From Eubacteriaceae bacterium (GTDB taxonomy: Bacteria > Bacillota > Clostridia > Eubacteriales > Alkalibacteraceae), in assembly GCA_003446375.1 (NCBI GenBank), contig DMAW01000019.1, positions 1 to 50,015 of the forward strand: a stretch of 50,015 bases of DNA, given 5' to 3'. The notes beneath the pieces were generated by a model, which saw only the letters and a list, made by a program, of their open reading frames with translations, was not told the origin of the DNA and did no database searches. The position numbers and the translations under genes are program-made. This document shows positions 39,885-49,540 of the stretch, piece by piece (the stretch's first letter is position 1; each line of letters begins with the position of its first letter).

Positions 39885-42701
39885 TCATTTTAACATTCTT
39901 TTTAGAAATTGTCCCGTGAATGAAGCTTTTATTTTTGAAACTTTTTCCGGAGTTCCTTCAGCTATAACAGTCCCTCCTCTGAAGCCTCCTTCAGGCCCCA
40001 AGTCTATTATATGGTCTGCCACCTTTATTACGTCCAAATTATGTTCTATGACGACTATTGTATTCCCGACATCTGCAAGCTTATTCAGAACTTGGATGAG
40101 CTTGTCTACATCCGCCATATGAAGTCCGGTAGTAGGTTCATCAAGTATGTAGAGGGTTTTGCCGGTACTCCTCTTGCTCAGTTCCGTAGCCAATTTTATC
40201 CTCTGAGCCTCACCGCCTGAAAGCTGCGTTGAAGGCTGTCCAAGCTTTACATATCCAAGTCCCACGTCGTAAAGGGTCTGAAGCTTGTTTTTTATTCTGG
40301 GTACATTCTCGAAAAAAACCAACCCTTCTTCCACCGACATTTCCAAAACATCCGATATATTTTTGCCCTTGTATTTAACTTGCAATGTTTCCTTGTTATA
40401 TCTCTTGCCCTTGCACACTTCGCATGGGACGTAAATATCAGGCAAAAATTGCATGTCTATTTTTATTATTCCATCTCCGCTGCAGTTTTCACACCGCCCT
40501 CCTTTTACATTAAAGCTGAACCTACCTTTTTTATATCCTCTGGTTTTTGCTTCAGGGGTTTGCGAGAATATGTCCCTGATCAAATCAAAGACTCCGGTGT
40601 ATGTTGCCGGATTGGACCTTGGCGTTCTCCCTATAGGGGATTGATCTATGTCGATGATCTTGTCCACATTTTCGATTCCCTTTATATCTTGGTGCCTGCC
40701 CACCTTCTTCCAAGACCTGTTTATCTTGTGACTGATTCCTTTATAAAGTATCTCATTGATAAGCGTGCTCTTTCCTGAACCGGAAACTCCTGTTACTGCT
40801 ATGAATTTTCCTAATGGAAGTTTTACATCAATGTCTTTTAAGTTATTCTCACTCGCTCCGCAAATCGTTATATACTGGCCATTTCCTTTTCTTCTTGATC
40901 GTGGAACAGGAATTGTCATTTCACCTGAAAGATATTTTCCGGTTATCGACCTAGGATTTTCCATGATTTCTTGCCAGGTACCTTCCGCTACGACTTCCCC
41001 TCCATGGATCCCCGCTCCCGGACCTATATCAACTACATGATCTGCCTCTTTGATGGTATCTTCATCGTGCTCTACTACTATCAGAGTATTCCCTAGGTTG
41101 GTCAGATTCCTGAGTGTATTAAGAAGCCTTTGATTATCCCTTTGGTGAAGCCCTATGCTTGGCTCATCCAATACATACAGCACTCCCACAAGCGCAGAGC
41201 CTATTTGAGTGGCAAGCCTGATTCGCTGAGATTCTCCACCTGAAAGAGTCCCCGCATTTCTTGCAAGCGTTAGATAATCCAGGCCTACATCTATAAGGAA
41301 GCTGATTCTGGCATTTATCTCTCTTAAAATCTGCTCTGAAATAAGTTTTTCTCTATCTGACAAAACTATTTCCTCAAAAAACTTCATCATTCTGCTAATG
41401 GACATTTCTGTAAGCTCTATAATATTCTTTCCCTTTACAGTAACTGCAAGACTATTGTCATTAAGTTTTTTTCCTTTGCACACAGAACACGGGGTCTCGG
41501 ACATGTATTTTTCTATTTTTCCTCTAATGTATTCCGATGAGGTTTCATTGTACCTTCTTTCCATGTTGTTCACCAAACCTTCAAACACTATCTCCCTTTC
41601 CTTCCACCCTCCAAAATAGGAGTTGAAGTTAATGTTCATCGGCTCATCGTCGCCGTAAAGAAGTGCATCCATAAATTCCTTTGATGCATTTTCTAGAGGC
41701 TCATCCATAGAAAACCCGTATTTTTGCGCAATTTGCGCCACTATGGCATTGTAATATGTGCTTTCGTCACTGACACCGAAAAAATTAAGGGCTCCCTTAT
41801 TTATGGATATGGACTTATCTGGAATAAGAAGCTCCGGATCTACCTGTTTGTGGCTTCCCAGTCCGTTGCAGTGCATGCACATTCCAAATGGATTGTTGAA
41901 CGAAAACATCCTAGGCTCCAATTTGTCTATTGCGATATTGCAGTCCGGGCAAGCAAACTTTTCACTGAACTTTAACCTTTCTCCATCGATGACATCTATG
42001 AATGTCATTCCGTCAGAAAGCTTCAACGCTGTTTCAAGAGAATCTGTAAGTCTTTTTTCTATCCCTTCCCTGCTTTTAAGCCTGTCTACCACTATCTCGA
42101 TATTATGCTTTTTATTTTTATCCAGCTCTATATCTTCTTCATTTAGATCGTAGACTTCTCCATCAACGACCACCCTTACGAATCCGTCTCGCTTTATGGC
42201 ATTTAAAAGCTTCTTATGTTGTCCTTTTTCTCCTTGGATTACCGGAGACAGAACCTGAAACTTGATTCCTTCGCCCAAGGCTGTTATCGCCTCTACCATT
42301 TGATCTACAGACTGTGAAGATATCTCTTTGCCGCATTTGGGGCAATGGGGTATTCCTATCCTAGCATACAAAAGTCTGAAATAATCGTATATCTCAGTGA
42401 CCGTTCCTACCGTGGACCGTGGATTTCTATTAGTGGTTTTCTGGTCTATGGATATCGCAGGCGATAGGCCTTCTATGTACTCCACATCAGGTTTATTCAT
42501 CTGCCCAAGAAATTGTCTTGCATACGAAGACAGGGACTCCACATACCTTCTTTGTCCCTCCGCATATATCGTGTCAAATGCCAAGGATGATTTTCCCGAG
42601 CCGCTAAGCCCTGTAAAAACTATGAACTTGTCCCTGGGCAAAGTTATATTTATATTTTTCAAGTTGTGCTCCTTGGCTCCAACTATATTTATTCTATCCA
42701 T
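39885..42701 (-). CDS. uvrA: Excinuclease ABC subunit A
   Basis: UvrA recognises bulky DNA damage and loads UvrB. The 938-aa protein has two ABC-type ATPase modules with Walker A GLSGSGKSSLAFDT and GVSGSGKSTLINEIL, signature motifs LSGGESQRIRLA and LSGGEAQRIKLA, and zinc fingers (CPKCGKEI/CPDCNIAI region, CSVCKGKKL, CENCSGDG...CEVCKGKRY). Full length. It begins immediately after the uvrB stop codon, so both are made from one mRNA. Confidence 0.98.
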   Translation of the reverse strand: MDRINIVGAKEHNLKNINITLPRDKFIVFTGLSGSGKSSLAFDTIYAEGQRRYVESLSSYARQFLGQMNKPDVEYIEGLSPAISIDQKTTNRNPRSTVGTVTEIYDYFRLLYARIGIPHCPKCGKEISSQSVDQMVEAITALGEGIKFQVLSPVIQGEKGQHKKLLNAIKRDGFVRVVVDGEVYDLNEEDIELDKNKKHNIEIVVDRLKSREGIEKRLTDSLETALKLSDGMTFIDVIDGERLKFSEKFACPDCNIAIDKLEPRMFSFNNPFGMCMHCNGLGSHKQVDPELLIPDKSISINKGALNFFGVSDESTYYNAIVAQIAQKYGFSMDEPLENASKEFMDALLYGDDEPMNINFNSYFGGWKEREIVFEGLVNNMERRYNETSSEYIRGKIEKYMSETPCSVCKGKKLNDNSLAVTVKGKNIIELTEMSISRMMKFFEEIVLSDREKLISEQILREINARISFLIDVGLDYLTLARNAGTLSGGESQRIRLATQIGSALVGVLYVLDEPSIGLHQRDNQRLLNTLRNLTNLGNTLIVVEHDEDTIKEADHVVDIGPGAGIHGGEVVAEGTWQEIMENPRSITGKYLSGEMTIPVPRSRRKGNGQYITICGASENNLKDIDVKLPLGKFIAVTGVSGSGKSTLINEILYKGISHKINRSWKKVGRHQDIKGIENVDKIIDIDQSPIGRTPRSNPATYTGVFDLIRDIFSQTPEAKTRGYKKGRFSFNVKGGRCENCSGDGIIKIDMQFLPDIYVPCEVCKGKRYNKETLQVKYKGKNISDVLEMSVEEGLVFFENVPRIKNKLQTLYDVGLGYVKLGQPSTQLSGGEAQRIKLATELSKRSTGKTLYILDEPTTGLHMADVDKLIQVLNKLADVGNTIVVIEHNLDVIKVADHIIDLGPEGGFRGGTVIAEGTPEKVSKIKASFTGQFLKRMLK

Positions 42702-44684
42702 TTACTTCTCCTTTCGTTGCGCCTTTTCGTTTTGAAGCTTGACTATCTGGTCTCTGATCTGGGCAGCTCTTTCAAACTCCAGATTTTCTGCCGCAAGCAT
42801 CATTTCCTCTTGAAGCTCCTCAATACTTTTATCTCCGTATTCAAGAACTTCCTTGGTTGTCTGATAGGCCGCTTGATCCTCTGCAGCCTTGGTAGCCTCT
42901 ATTACGTCGTGTATTTTTTTGACTATCGACTTAGGCTCTATTCCATGTTTAAGATTATATTCTGTCTGTATTTTCCTTCTTCTATCTGTTTCATCTATAG
43001 CTTTTCTCATAGACGGGGTTATCTTGTCGCCGTACATAATGACTTTTCCATCTACATTTCTGGCAGCTCTTCCCACAGTTTGAATAAGGGATGTTTCAGA
43101 TCTTAAAAAACCTTCCTTGTCTGCATCCAAAATACCGATAAGCCCTACTTCCGGAATGTCCAATCCTTCCCTCAATAGATTTATGCCTATAAGCACATCG
43201 AACTCACCCAGGCGCAGCTGCCTTATTATTTTTATCCTTTCCAATGTATCTATATCGGAGTGAAGGTACTTGGCCTTTATTCCCACGCTTTTTATGTAGT
43301 CCGATAGATCCTCTGCCATCTTTTTTGTAAGCGTGGTCACTAACACCCTTTGACCCTTTTCAATTTTCGCGTTCATCTCTCCGATTAAATCGTCAATTTG
43401 ATGTTCAGTAGGCCTTACGAAAATTTTAGGATCCACTAGGCCTGTAGGCCTGATTATCTGCTCAACTAAATTTTGGCTCTTCTCATTTTCATAAGGCCCA
43501 GGAGTTGCAGTCGTAAAAATCACTTGTTTTACCTTTTCTTCAAATTCATCAAAATTCAAGGGACGATTGTCAAGGGCCGAAGGAAGCCTAAATCCATAAT
43601 CCACCAAGTTCTGCTTTCTGGATCTGTCCCCAGCATACATGCCTCTTACTTGGGGTATCGTTACATGTGATTCATCTACTATAAGCATAAAATCCTCAGG
43701 AAAATAGTCGATCAATGTAAAAGGAGGACTTCCCGGAGGCAATCCGGTTATATGTCTTGAATAATTTTCAATCCCATTGCAAAATCCCATCTCTTTCAGC
43801 ATTTCCATGTCGTAATTCGTACGTTGCAGTATCCTTTGAGCTTCTACGAGCTTATTTTCCTCTATGAGTTGATCGTACCTTTGATTTAGCTCCTCTCTAA
43901 TTGAGTCGATTGCCCGCTTGAGATTCTCTTCAGTAGTAGCATAGTGGGATGCCGGAAATATAGATATGTGGGTTCTTGTGCCTTTTATTTCCCCGGTTAT
44001 TACATCTATTTCGCTTATCCTTTCTATCTCATCTCCAAAAAACTCTATTCGAACAGCCTGATCGCTTGAAGCAGCAGGAAAAACCTCCAAAACATCTCCT
44101 CTGACCCTGAATGTTCCTCTGATGAAGTTAATATCATTTCTGGCATACTGGATATCTACGAGCTTTCTTATGACTTCATCTCTGTCTTTTTCCATGCCCG
44201 GCCTGAGAGAGACTACCAGATTTTCATAATCTATCGGACTTCCAAGTCCGTATATGCACGATACGCTGGCTACGATTATGACATCCCTCCGCTCGAAAAG
44301 AGCTGCGGTAGCCGAATGGCGAAGCTTGTCTATTTCGTCATTTACCGAAGAATCCTTCTCAATATATAGATCCGACTGGGGAACATAAGCCTCAGGCTGA
44401 TAATAATCATAATAGCTTACAAAGTACTCTACGGCATTTTCCTGAAAAAAAGTCCTGAACTCGCTATAAAGCTGTGCCGCCAATGTCTTGTTGTGAGCTA
44501 GTATCAGCGTTGGCTTTTGTACTTGCTCTATTACCTTAGCCATGGTGTAGGTCTTTCCTGATCCTGTAACTCCAAGCAATGTCTGATACCTTAAGTTGTC
44601 TTTTACTCCTTGACTTAATTTTTCTATCGCCTTAATCTGGTCTCCTCTAGGCTCAAATTCTGAGGTTACCTTAAATTTATTCAT
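42702..44684 (-). CDS. uvrB: Excinuclease ABC subunit B
   Basis: UvrB verifies damage and recruits UvrC. The 660-aa protein has Walker A LLGVTGSGKTYTMA, the damage-probing beta-hairpin region YYDYYQPEAYVPQSDLYIEKD, helicase motifs (LIVDESH-like MLIVDESHVT, GRAARN) and the C-terminal UVR coiled coil (EELQEEMMLAAENLEFERAAQIRDQI). The ATG at 44684 has AGGTG six bases before it; an upstream GTG at 44693 overlaps that site and is less likely. The promoter carries a LexA-type box. Confidence 0.97.
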   Translation of the reverse strand: MNKFKVTSEFEPRGDQIKAIEKLSQGVKDNLRYQTLLGVTGSGKTYTMAKVIEQVQKPTLILAHNKTLAAQLYSEFRTFFQENAVEYFVSYYDYYQPEAYVPQSDLYIEKDSSVNDEIDKLRHSATAALFERRDVIIVASVSCIYGLGSPIDYENLVVSLRPGMEKDRDEVIRKLVDIQYARNDINFIRGTFRVRGDVLEVFPAASSDQAVRIEFFGDEIERISEIDVITGEIKGTRTHISIFPASHYATTEENLKRAIDSIREELNQRYDQLIEENKLVEAQRILQRTNYDMEMLKEMGFCNGIENYSRHITGLPPGSPPFTLIDYFPEDFMLIVDESHVTIPQVRGMYAGDRSRKQNLVDYGFRLPSALDNRPLNFDEFEEKVKQVIFTTATPGPYENEKSQNLVEQIIRPTGLVDPKIFVRPTEHQIDDLIGEMNAKIEKGQRVLVTTLTKKMAEDLSDYIKSVGIKAKYLHSDIDTLERIKIIRQLRLGEFDVLIGINLLREGLDIPEVGLIGILDADKEGFLRSETSLIQTVGRAARNVDGKVIMYGDKITPSMRKAIDETDRRRKIQTEYNLKHGIEPKSIVKKIHDVIEATKAAEDQAAYQTTKEVLEYGDKSIEELQEEMMLAAENLEFERAAQIRDQIVKLQNEKAQRKEK

Positions 44685-44712
44685 ATCTTTCACCTGTTTC
44701 TTAAATTTAGAT

Positions 44713-44760
44713 AAAACATACGTTCGATTAAATTATACCTTAACCTATTGTAAATATCAA
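44713..44760 (-). promoter_or_regulatory. uvrBA promoter with LexA (SOS) box
   Basis: Minus-strand TTGATA (44755-44760), a 17-base spacer and perfect TATAAT (44732-44737). Six bases downstream is CGAACGTATGTTTT (44713-44726), which matches the Gram-positive LexA/DinR box CGAAC-N4-GTTCG except in its last two bases. Located at the start point, it would block transcription until DNA damage. Confidence 0.82.
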
Positions 44761-44797
44761 TTTTATGATACCCTAAATTCCTTAACAAAAGCATAAA

Positions 44798-44829
44798 AAA
44801 CAAAAGACCCAACCTAATTTAAGGTTGGG
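44798..44829 (-). terminator. Terminator after the chemotaxis receptor gene
   Basis: Minus-strand hairpin CCCAACCT-TAAATT-AGGTTGGG followed by TCTTTTGTTTTTT. Confidence 0.92.
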
Positions 44830-44836
44830 CAAATTT

Positions 44837-46849
44837 TTACGTCATAAATTTATTAACCAGCTCCCTTAGCCTTACTGCCAAGGCACTGAGCTCTTCACTT
44901 GCACAAGCCACTTCCTGAACGGAGGCTGATTGTTCCTCAGTGGAAGCAGAAACTTCTTGAGTCGCTGCCGCATTTTCTTCTGATATGGCAGACAACGTCT
45001 CCATAACTTCCAACAGCTCGTTTTTCTTCAAATCCATATATTTCACCGACTCAGTTGATTTGTCTATTATTCCCTTGATTTCTTCAATCTTAACTGCTAT
45101 GCCTTCAAATTTATCCTGGGTGTCCTCTACCTGAAGGGATTGTTCTTTCATAGCGATCACGACATTATCCATAGTGTCGACAGCTTCTCTAGAATTTGAT
45201 TGAAGGTTTTTAACCACGCCGTCTATTTCCTTGACAGAGTGTGACGACTGTTCAGCCAGTTTTCTGATTTCTTCCGCAACTACAGCAAAACCCTTGCCTG
45301 CTTCTCCGGCTCTCGCAGCTTCAATAGCGGCATTTAAAGCAAGCAGGTTTGTCTGTTCAGAAATGCTGTCAATTATCTGTGTAGCCGCAGTTATCTTTTC
45401 AGCTCTCTCATTTGTTTCTTCTATAAGTTTTGATATAACATCCATAGCTTCATTGCCTTCAAAGGATTTAACTCTAAGCTGTCCCATCGTAATTTCCCCT
45501 TCATCCTTCAATCGTTGCAATTCTTCTATCTTTTCTACGATTTCAACCTTGTCCTTTAGGTCTCCTCTTATGATCTCGCCAAGCTCGTTTGCCACATAGG
45601 AACCCTTCTCCACATCTACCGCCTGTTCGCCGGCACCTCTTGCTATATCCTCCACTGTCTTTGAAATCTCTTCTGATGCAATAGCGGATTGCCTGCTCGT
45701 ATCAGACAAACGTCGTGATGAATCCTCCACGCTTTCAGACACTTTCGAAGTATCTTTTATCAACTGGGCAAAGTTATCTTTAAGCTTAAGAAGCGATAAA
45801 GCTATAGTTCCAAGCTCATCCTTATTGTCTTTATACTTTTGGGATACCTTACCGGCAGAGTCAGTCAAATCGTAATTTGCAATTTTGTCTATGTCTTTCG
45901 ACATTTCAATTATCGGTTTTGATATCCTTCCGCTGAAGATATACGTCAATGCGACTCCCAGCAAAAGGACTATTCCCGCAGCAGCCAACAAACTGTCTCT
46001 TAACTTGCCAATCCCTTCCAAGACTTCGCTCGCCTGAATCGCCACGACCACGAACCATTCTGTCCCCTCTATCGGAGTAAATGCAACAAACCTTCTCGTG
46101 CCTTCAAACATATACTCTCCAAATCCATATTCTCCTTCTAGTATTCTGTTTTCAAGCAAGTCGGCTAATTCCTTCTGCTCGGGATCTGATTTTGAGCTTT
46201 CCAGCAGATTCAGCTGATTCGTTACAAACTCCATGTTCGGATGGGCCATTATGACACCTTGTTTATTTACTATGTATGAATATCCTGTTTCTCCGTATTC
46301 AAATCCTGATATGATGGCATTTAGGCTATCCTGATCTCTAACTCCATACAACACGTTTTTTATTTCTCCGTCACGCTTAACCGGCACTGCTGCTATCATA
46401 GTAGGCTTTCCGGTCACCCTGCTTATCAATACATCAGATACTACGGACTCTCCGGCAATTACCTTTTGAAAGTAATCTCTGTCTCCAACATCTGTCTTTG
46501 CAGCTTCCTCATTAAACCTTACCGCTTCTCCTATTTCATTTGTCAGGGCAAAGGATTCAAACCCCATTTTCTGAGCTTCATCCAACAAGACCGCTACCTT
46601 TTCCTCCCATGGCGTTTCATCCAATATTATTCGTCTGCTCGCTATCGCTTCCATAAAAGATAGCTGTTGATCCAGACGCCCTCTGACAACCTTTTGAGTT
46701 TCTAAAACCGATGTGGAAAGTCCCGTCTGGGCTTCCCTTATCAGATAATCTGATGAAGTTATTACCGATATTGCCGCCAATCCCATGCTTGAAACAATCA
46801 ATATCAAGCCAAAAACAAGCACCATCTTTGTTTTGATCGAATTCTTCAT
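44837..46849 (-). CDS. Methyl-accepting chemotaxis protein
   Basis: A 670-aa receptor with an N-terminal membrane helix (about 8-30), an extracytoplasmic double-Cache sensor domain (about 40-280, with DVGDRDYFQKVIAGES and YIVNKQGVIMAHP), a second membrane helix (about 285-307), a HAMP linker and a long coiled-coil signalling domain. The conserved hairpin tip is EQTNLLALNAAIEAARAGEAGKGFAVVAEEIRKLAEQS. It would send ligand signals to CheA/CheW. Ligand is unknown; dCache domains often bind amino acids or similar small molecules. A near-consensus flagellar-type promoter upstream implies a motile organism. No other chemotaxis genes are nearby, so it is a lone receptor. Confidence 0.96.
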   Translation of the reverse strand: MKNSIKTKMVLVFGLILIVSSMGLAAISVITSSDYLIREAQTGLSTSVLETQKVVRGRLDQQLSFMEAIASRRIILDETPWEEKVAVLLDEAQKMGFESFALTNEIGEAVRFNEEAAKTDVGDRDYFQKVIAGESVVSDVLISRVTGKPTMIAAVPVKRDGEIKNVLYGVRDQDSLNAIISGFEYGETGYSYIVNKQGVIMAHPNMEFVTNQLNLLESSKSDPEQKELADLLENRILEGEYGFGEYMFEGTRRFVAFTPIEGTEWFVVVAIQASEVLEGIGKLRDSLLAAAGIVLLLGVALTYIFSGRISKPIIEMSKDIDKIANYDLTDSAGKVSQKYKDNKDELGTIALSLLKLKDNFAQLIKDTSKVSESVEDSSRRLSDTSRQSAIASEEISKTVEDIARGAGEQAVDVEKGSYVANELGEIIRGDLKDKVEIVEKIEELQRLKDEGEITMGQLRVKSFEGNEAMDVISKLIEETNERAEKITAATQIIDSISEQTNLLALNAAIEAARAGEAGKGFAVVAEEIRKLAEQSSHSVKEIDGVVKNLQSNSREAVDTMDNVVIAMKEQSLQVEDTQDKFEGIAVKIEEIKGIIDKSTESVKYMDLKKNELLEVMETLSAISEENAAATQEVSASTEEQSASVQEVACASEELSALAVRLRELVNKFMT

Positions 46850-46897
46850 TTTGTCTTCTCCTCCAGCCTCGTGCTATTTATAAACTGATATATTATA

Positions 46898-46924
46898 TTA
46901 TCGGCTTTATAATGAAAAACTTAA
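46898..46924 (-). promoter_or_regulatory. Sigma-28 (FliA/SigD) type promoter of the chemotaxis receptor
   Basis: On the minus strand TTAAGTTT (46917-46924), 11 bases, then GCCGATAA (46898-46905). The sigma-28 consensus is TAAAGTTT-N11-GCCGATAA, so 15 of 16 positions match with exact spacing. It lies about 50 bases upstream of the receptor ATG. Confidence 0.88.
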
Positions 46925-46940
46925 GGGCTTTGTTCAAAGA

Positions 46941-46967
46941 TAAAAAAAGAAACGCCTTTTGGCGTCT
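46941..46967 (-). terminator. Terminator after recR
   Basis: Minus-strand hairpin GACGCC-AAAA-GGCGTTTC followed by TTTTTTT. It closes the dnaX-ybaB-recR transcript. Confidence 0.88.
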
Positions 46968-46978
46968 CATAAAGAAAC

Positions 46979-47578
46979 CTAGATTTCGTGTCTTCCTTCC
47001 AATGATTTTGCCAGGGTCACCTCGTCTGCATATTCCAAATCTCCCCCTACAGGAATCCCATGAGCAATCCTTGTGACCTTGATGCCTGAAGGCTTTATAA
47101 GCTTTGACAGATACATTGCCGTAGCTTCCCCTTCTATAGTAGGGTTGGTTGCTACGATGACTTCTTCGACATCTTCATTTTGAAGCCTTTGTATCAATTC
47201 CTTTATCCTTATATCGTTGGGACCTATCCCATCCATTGGGGATATTGCCCCCTGGAGCACATGATATTTTCCCCTATAGTCTCTAGTCTTCTCAATTGCA
47301 ATTATATCCTTTGGCTCTTGAACAACACATATTGTTTTTGGATCCCTCTTGGAGTCATTGCATATTCTGCATGGATCTTCATCTGTTATATTAAAGCATT
47401 TAGAGCAGTATTTAATCTTGTTTTTTGCATCTATTATAGCTTTAGCCAATGCCTCAGACTCCTGTTTGGGCACTTTTAAAAGATGCATCGCCAACCTTTG
47501 AGCTGTTTTGTTTCCGATACCGGGCAACCTGGCCAGCTCATTTATCAGCTTGGACAAGGAATCTGAATAGTAGTCCAT
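46979..47578 (-). CDS. recR: Recombination protein RecR
   Basis: RecR works with RecO (and RecF) to load RecA on gapped DNA. The 199-aa protein has the helix-hairpin-helix LARLPGIGNKTAQRLAMHLL, a zinc finger CSKCFNITDEDPCRIC, a Toprim domain (CVVQEPKDIIAIEKTRDY ... VIVATNPTIEGEATAMYL) and the C-terminal Walker-B-like GIPVGGDLEYADEVTLAKSLEGR. Length and order dnaX-ybaB-recR are standard. Confidence 0.98.
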   Translation of the reverse strand: MDYYSDSLSKLINELARLPGIGNKTAQRLAMHLLKVPKQESEALAKAIIDAKNKIKYCSKCFNITDEDPCRICNDSKRDPKTICVVQEPKDIIAIEKTRDYRGKYHVLQGAISPMDGIGPNDIRIKELIQRLQNEDVEEVIVATNPTIEGEATAMYLSKLIKPSGIKVTRIAHGIPVGGDLEYADEVTLAKSLEGRHEI

Positions 47579-47599
47579 ATTACACCTCTGCTCTTAAAT

Positions 47600-47938
47600 T
47601 TAAAACATCCCCGGCAGGTTCATTCCTCCGGTTATTTTCGCCATCTCTGCGCTGACCATTTCATCAGCTTTTCTCAAGGCTTCGTTTACAGCCGCCAACA
47701 CTAAGTCTTCTAGCATTTCTACATCATCCTCATCCACGACTTCAGGATTTATCTTAACAGAAATCAATTCTTTTTTTCCTGTAGCTATAGCAGTGACAGC
47801 TCCTCCACCGGAAGTAGCTTCGACTTGCCTTTCCTGAACCTCTGCCTGCATCTTCTGCATATCCGCCTGCATTTTTTGCACCTGCTTCATCATATTGTTC
47901 ATATTTCCCATTCCGCCCGGAAACTTATTTTTTGCCAT
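47600..47938 (-). CDS. ybaB: YbaB/EbfC nucleoid-associated protein
   Basis: A 112-aa DNA-binding protein of the YbaB/EbfC family, which forms dimers on the nucleoid. It begins with MAKNKFPGG, a Met/Gly-rich stretch, then the helix MMKQVQKMQADMQKMQAEVQERQVEATSGGGAV and LVLAAVNEALRKADEMVSAEMAKITGG. The ATG at 47938 has AGGAGG eight bases upstream; a TTG two codons earlier is too close to that site. It sits between dnaX and recR as usual. Confidence 0.95.
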   Translation of the reverse strand: MAKNKFPGGMGNMNNMMKQVQKMQADMQKMQAEVQERQVEATSGGGAVTAIATGKKELISVKINPEVVDEDDVEMLEDLVLAAVNEALRKADEMVSAEMAKITGGMNLPGMF

Positions 47939-47957
47939 TTTCAAATCCTCCTAAAAA

Positions 47958-49481
47958 TTATTTAAATTCAACCTTATCTTCCCCGAATAAATCCAAGGGA
48001 AGCTTGTTGATAAGATAATCATCCCGTTTATTTATTTGAACGATAATTTTTATATCTTTACCCAATATCTTTTTGACCATGCTTTCGATATATGCTTTTT
48101 CTTCCTCTGCCTTCTGAGCGTGAAACTCATCTCCTTGATTATAGTAAAGTACGATCCTATCGCCATCGGCTCTTGCTTTGCCTACCCCAAGGGACATACC
48201 CAATACTTTTTGATCTTTGCTTATATGTTTTACCACGCCGCTAAAGTCCATATCCTTTTCCACTTTTGGCTCAACCGGGGGTTTACCCGAAATCACGGGT
48301 TTCTTAACGTAATCTGCGGGATTTTCCTTAGCTGCTGCAACATTCCCTTTATAAGGCATTTCCTTTTGTCCAGCAGGCTCTTTCATAGTTGATTCTTCCA
48401 TAGTGCAGAGCCTCACGATAGTAACTTCCATCAGAATTTTAGGCAATGCAGTAAATTTCAGCTTGTTTTCCCTGTCTGCAAGAACATCAATTATTGAACT
48501 GATCCTATCCATGGACTTTAAATCGATTCTTGAAAAAAGTCCGCTCTTTTCATCTTTGATCTCAAGTAGGATATTTGGATTTTTTGTAATGCCGTAAATC
48601 AGCACATCCCTAAATCCGCTTATGAGCTGGTGTATAAGCTGAACCATCTCCTTGCCTGAATTATAGGCATTGTCAAGGTTTGAAAGCGCTGTTTTAACAT
48701 CTCTGCTTAGCACGGCTTCTATCATTGAGTAAACTATTTCATTGTCCGTTATGCCCAGTATGGATTTTACCTCTTCATATTCAATCAAGTTATTTCTGCT
48801 TATAGACATGCATTGATCCAAAATACTCAGTGCATCTCTCATTGCTCCATCAGCATTTCTAGCTATAAGTTTCAAAGCAGAATCTTCTATCTCTATTTCA
48901 ATATCTTTGCACACAAACAGCATGCGGCTGATTATTTCATCTGAAGTAAGCCTTCTGAAATTAAAGCGCTGGCACCTAGAAAGTATAGTCGCCGGAAGCT
49001 TGTTTGGCTCAGTGGTGGCAAGTATGAATATAGCATGAGATGGTGGCTCTTCCAATGTTTTAAGAAGAGCATTGAAAGCTTCCATGGTAAGCATATGAAC
49101 CTCGTCTATAATATAGACTTTATACCTGCCCACCGCCGGCATGTACTTCACCTTGTCCCTTAGGTCCCTTATTTCGTCTACACCTCTATTTGATGCCGCA
49201 TCTATCTCAATTATGTCCATGATGCTGCTCGACTCGAGATCTACACATGTCTTGCACGAGTTACAAGGCTCTCCGCCATTAGCTTCAGGACAATTGACGG
49301 CTCTGGCAAAGATTTTGGCCGCAGACGTCTTTCCAGTTCCTCTAGTCCCGCTAAAAAGATAGGCATGTGCTATCTTATCCATTGTTATTTGGTTTTTCAA
49401 AATAGAAACTACATTTTCCTGGCCTATTATGTCTTCAAAGCGCCTAGGCCTGTACTTTCGATATAGTGCTACATATTCCAT
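47958..49481 (-). CDS. dnaX: DNA polymerase III subunit gamma/tau
   Basis: DnaX is the clamp-loader ATPase. The 507-aa protein begins MEYVALYRKYRPRRFEDIIGQENVV and shows Walker A GTRGTGKTSAAKIFA, a zinc module (CPEANGGEPCNSCKTC), the DEVHMLT Walker B and the SRC motif in ILSRCQRFNF, then the collar domain (about 245-360). A low-complexity Pro/Lys linker (about 365-405) leads to a C-terminal DNA/polymerase-interacting region. It follows the SRP RNA gene. Confidence 0.97.
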   Translation of the reverse strand: MEYVALYRKYRPRRFEDIIGQENVVSILKNQITMDKIAHAYLFSGTRGTGKTSAAKIFARAVNCPEANGGEPCNSCKTCVDLESSSIMDIIEIDAASNRGVDEIRDLRDKVKYMPAVGRYKVYIIDEVHMLTMEAFNALLKTLEEPPSHAIFILATTEPNKLPATILSRCQRFNFRRLTSDEIISRMLFVCKDIEIEIEDSALKLIARNADGAMRDALSILDQCMSISRNNLIEYEEVKSILGITDNEIVYSMIEAVLSRDVKTALSNLDNAYNSGKEMVQLIHQLISGFRDVLIYGITKNPNILLEIKDEKSGLFSRIDLKSMDRISSIIDVLADRENKLKFTALPKILMEVTIVRLCTMEESTMKEPAGQKEMPYKGNVAAAKENPADYVKKPVISGKPPVEPKVEKDMDFSGVVKHISKDQKVLGMSLGVGKARADGDRIVLYYNQGDEFHAQKAEEEKAYIESMVKKILGKDIKIIVQINKRDDYLINKLPLDLFGEDKVEFK

Positions 49482-49540
49482 TCATAAACTCCTATAATCG
49501 TATTGAAACCATTATACCATTTTTTGTAGAAATAAAAAAT

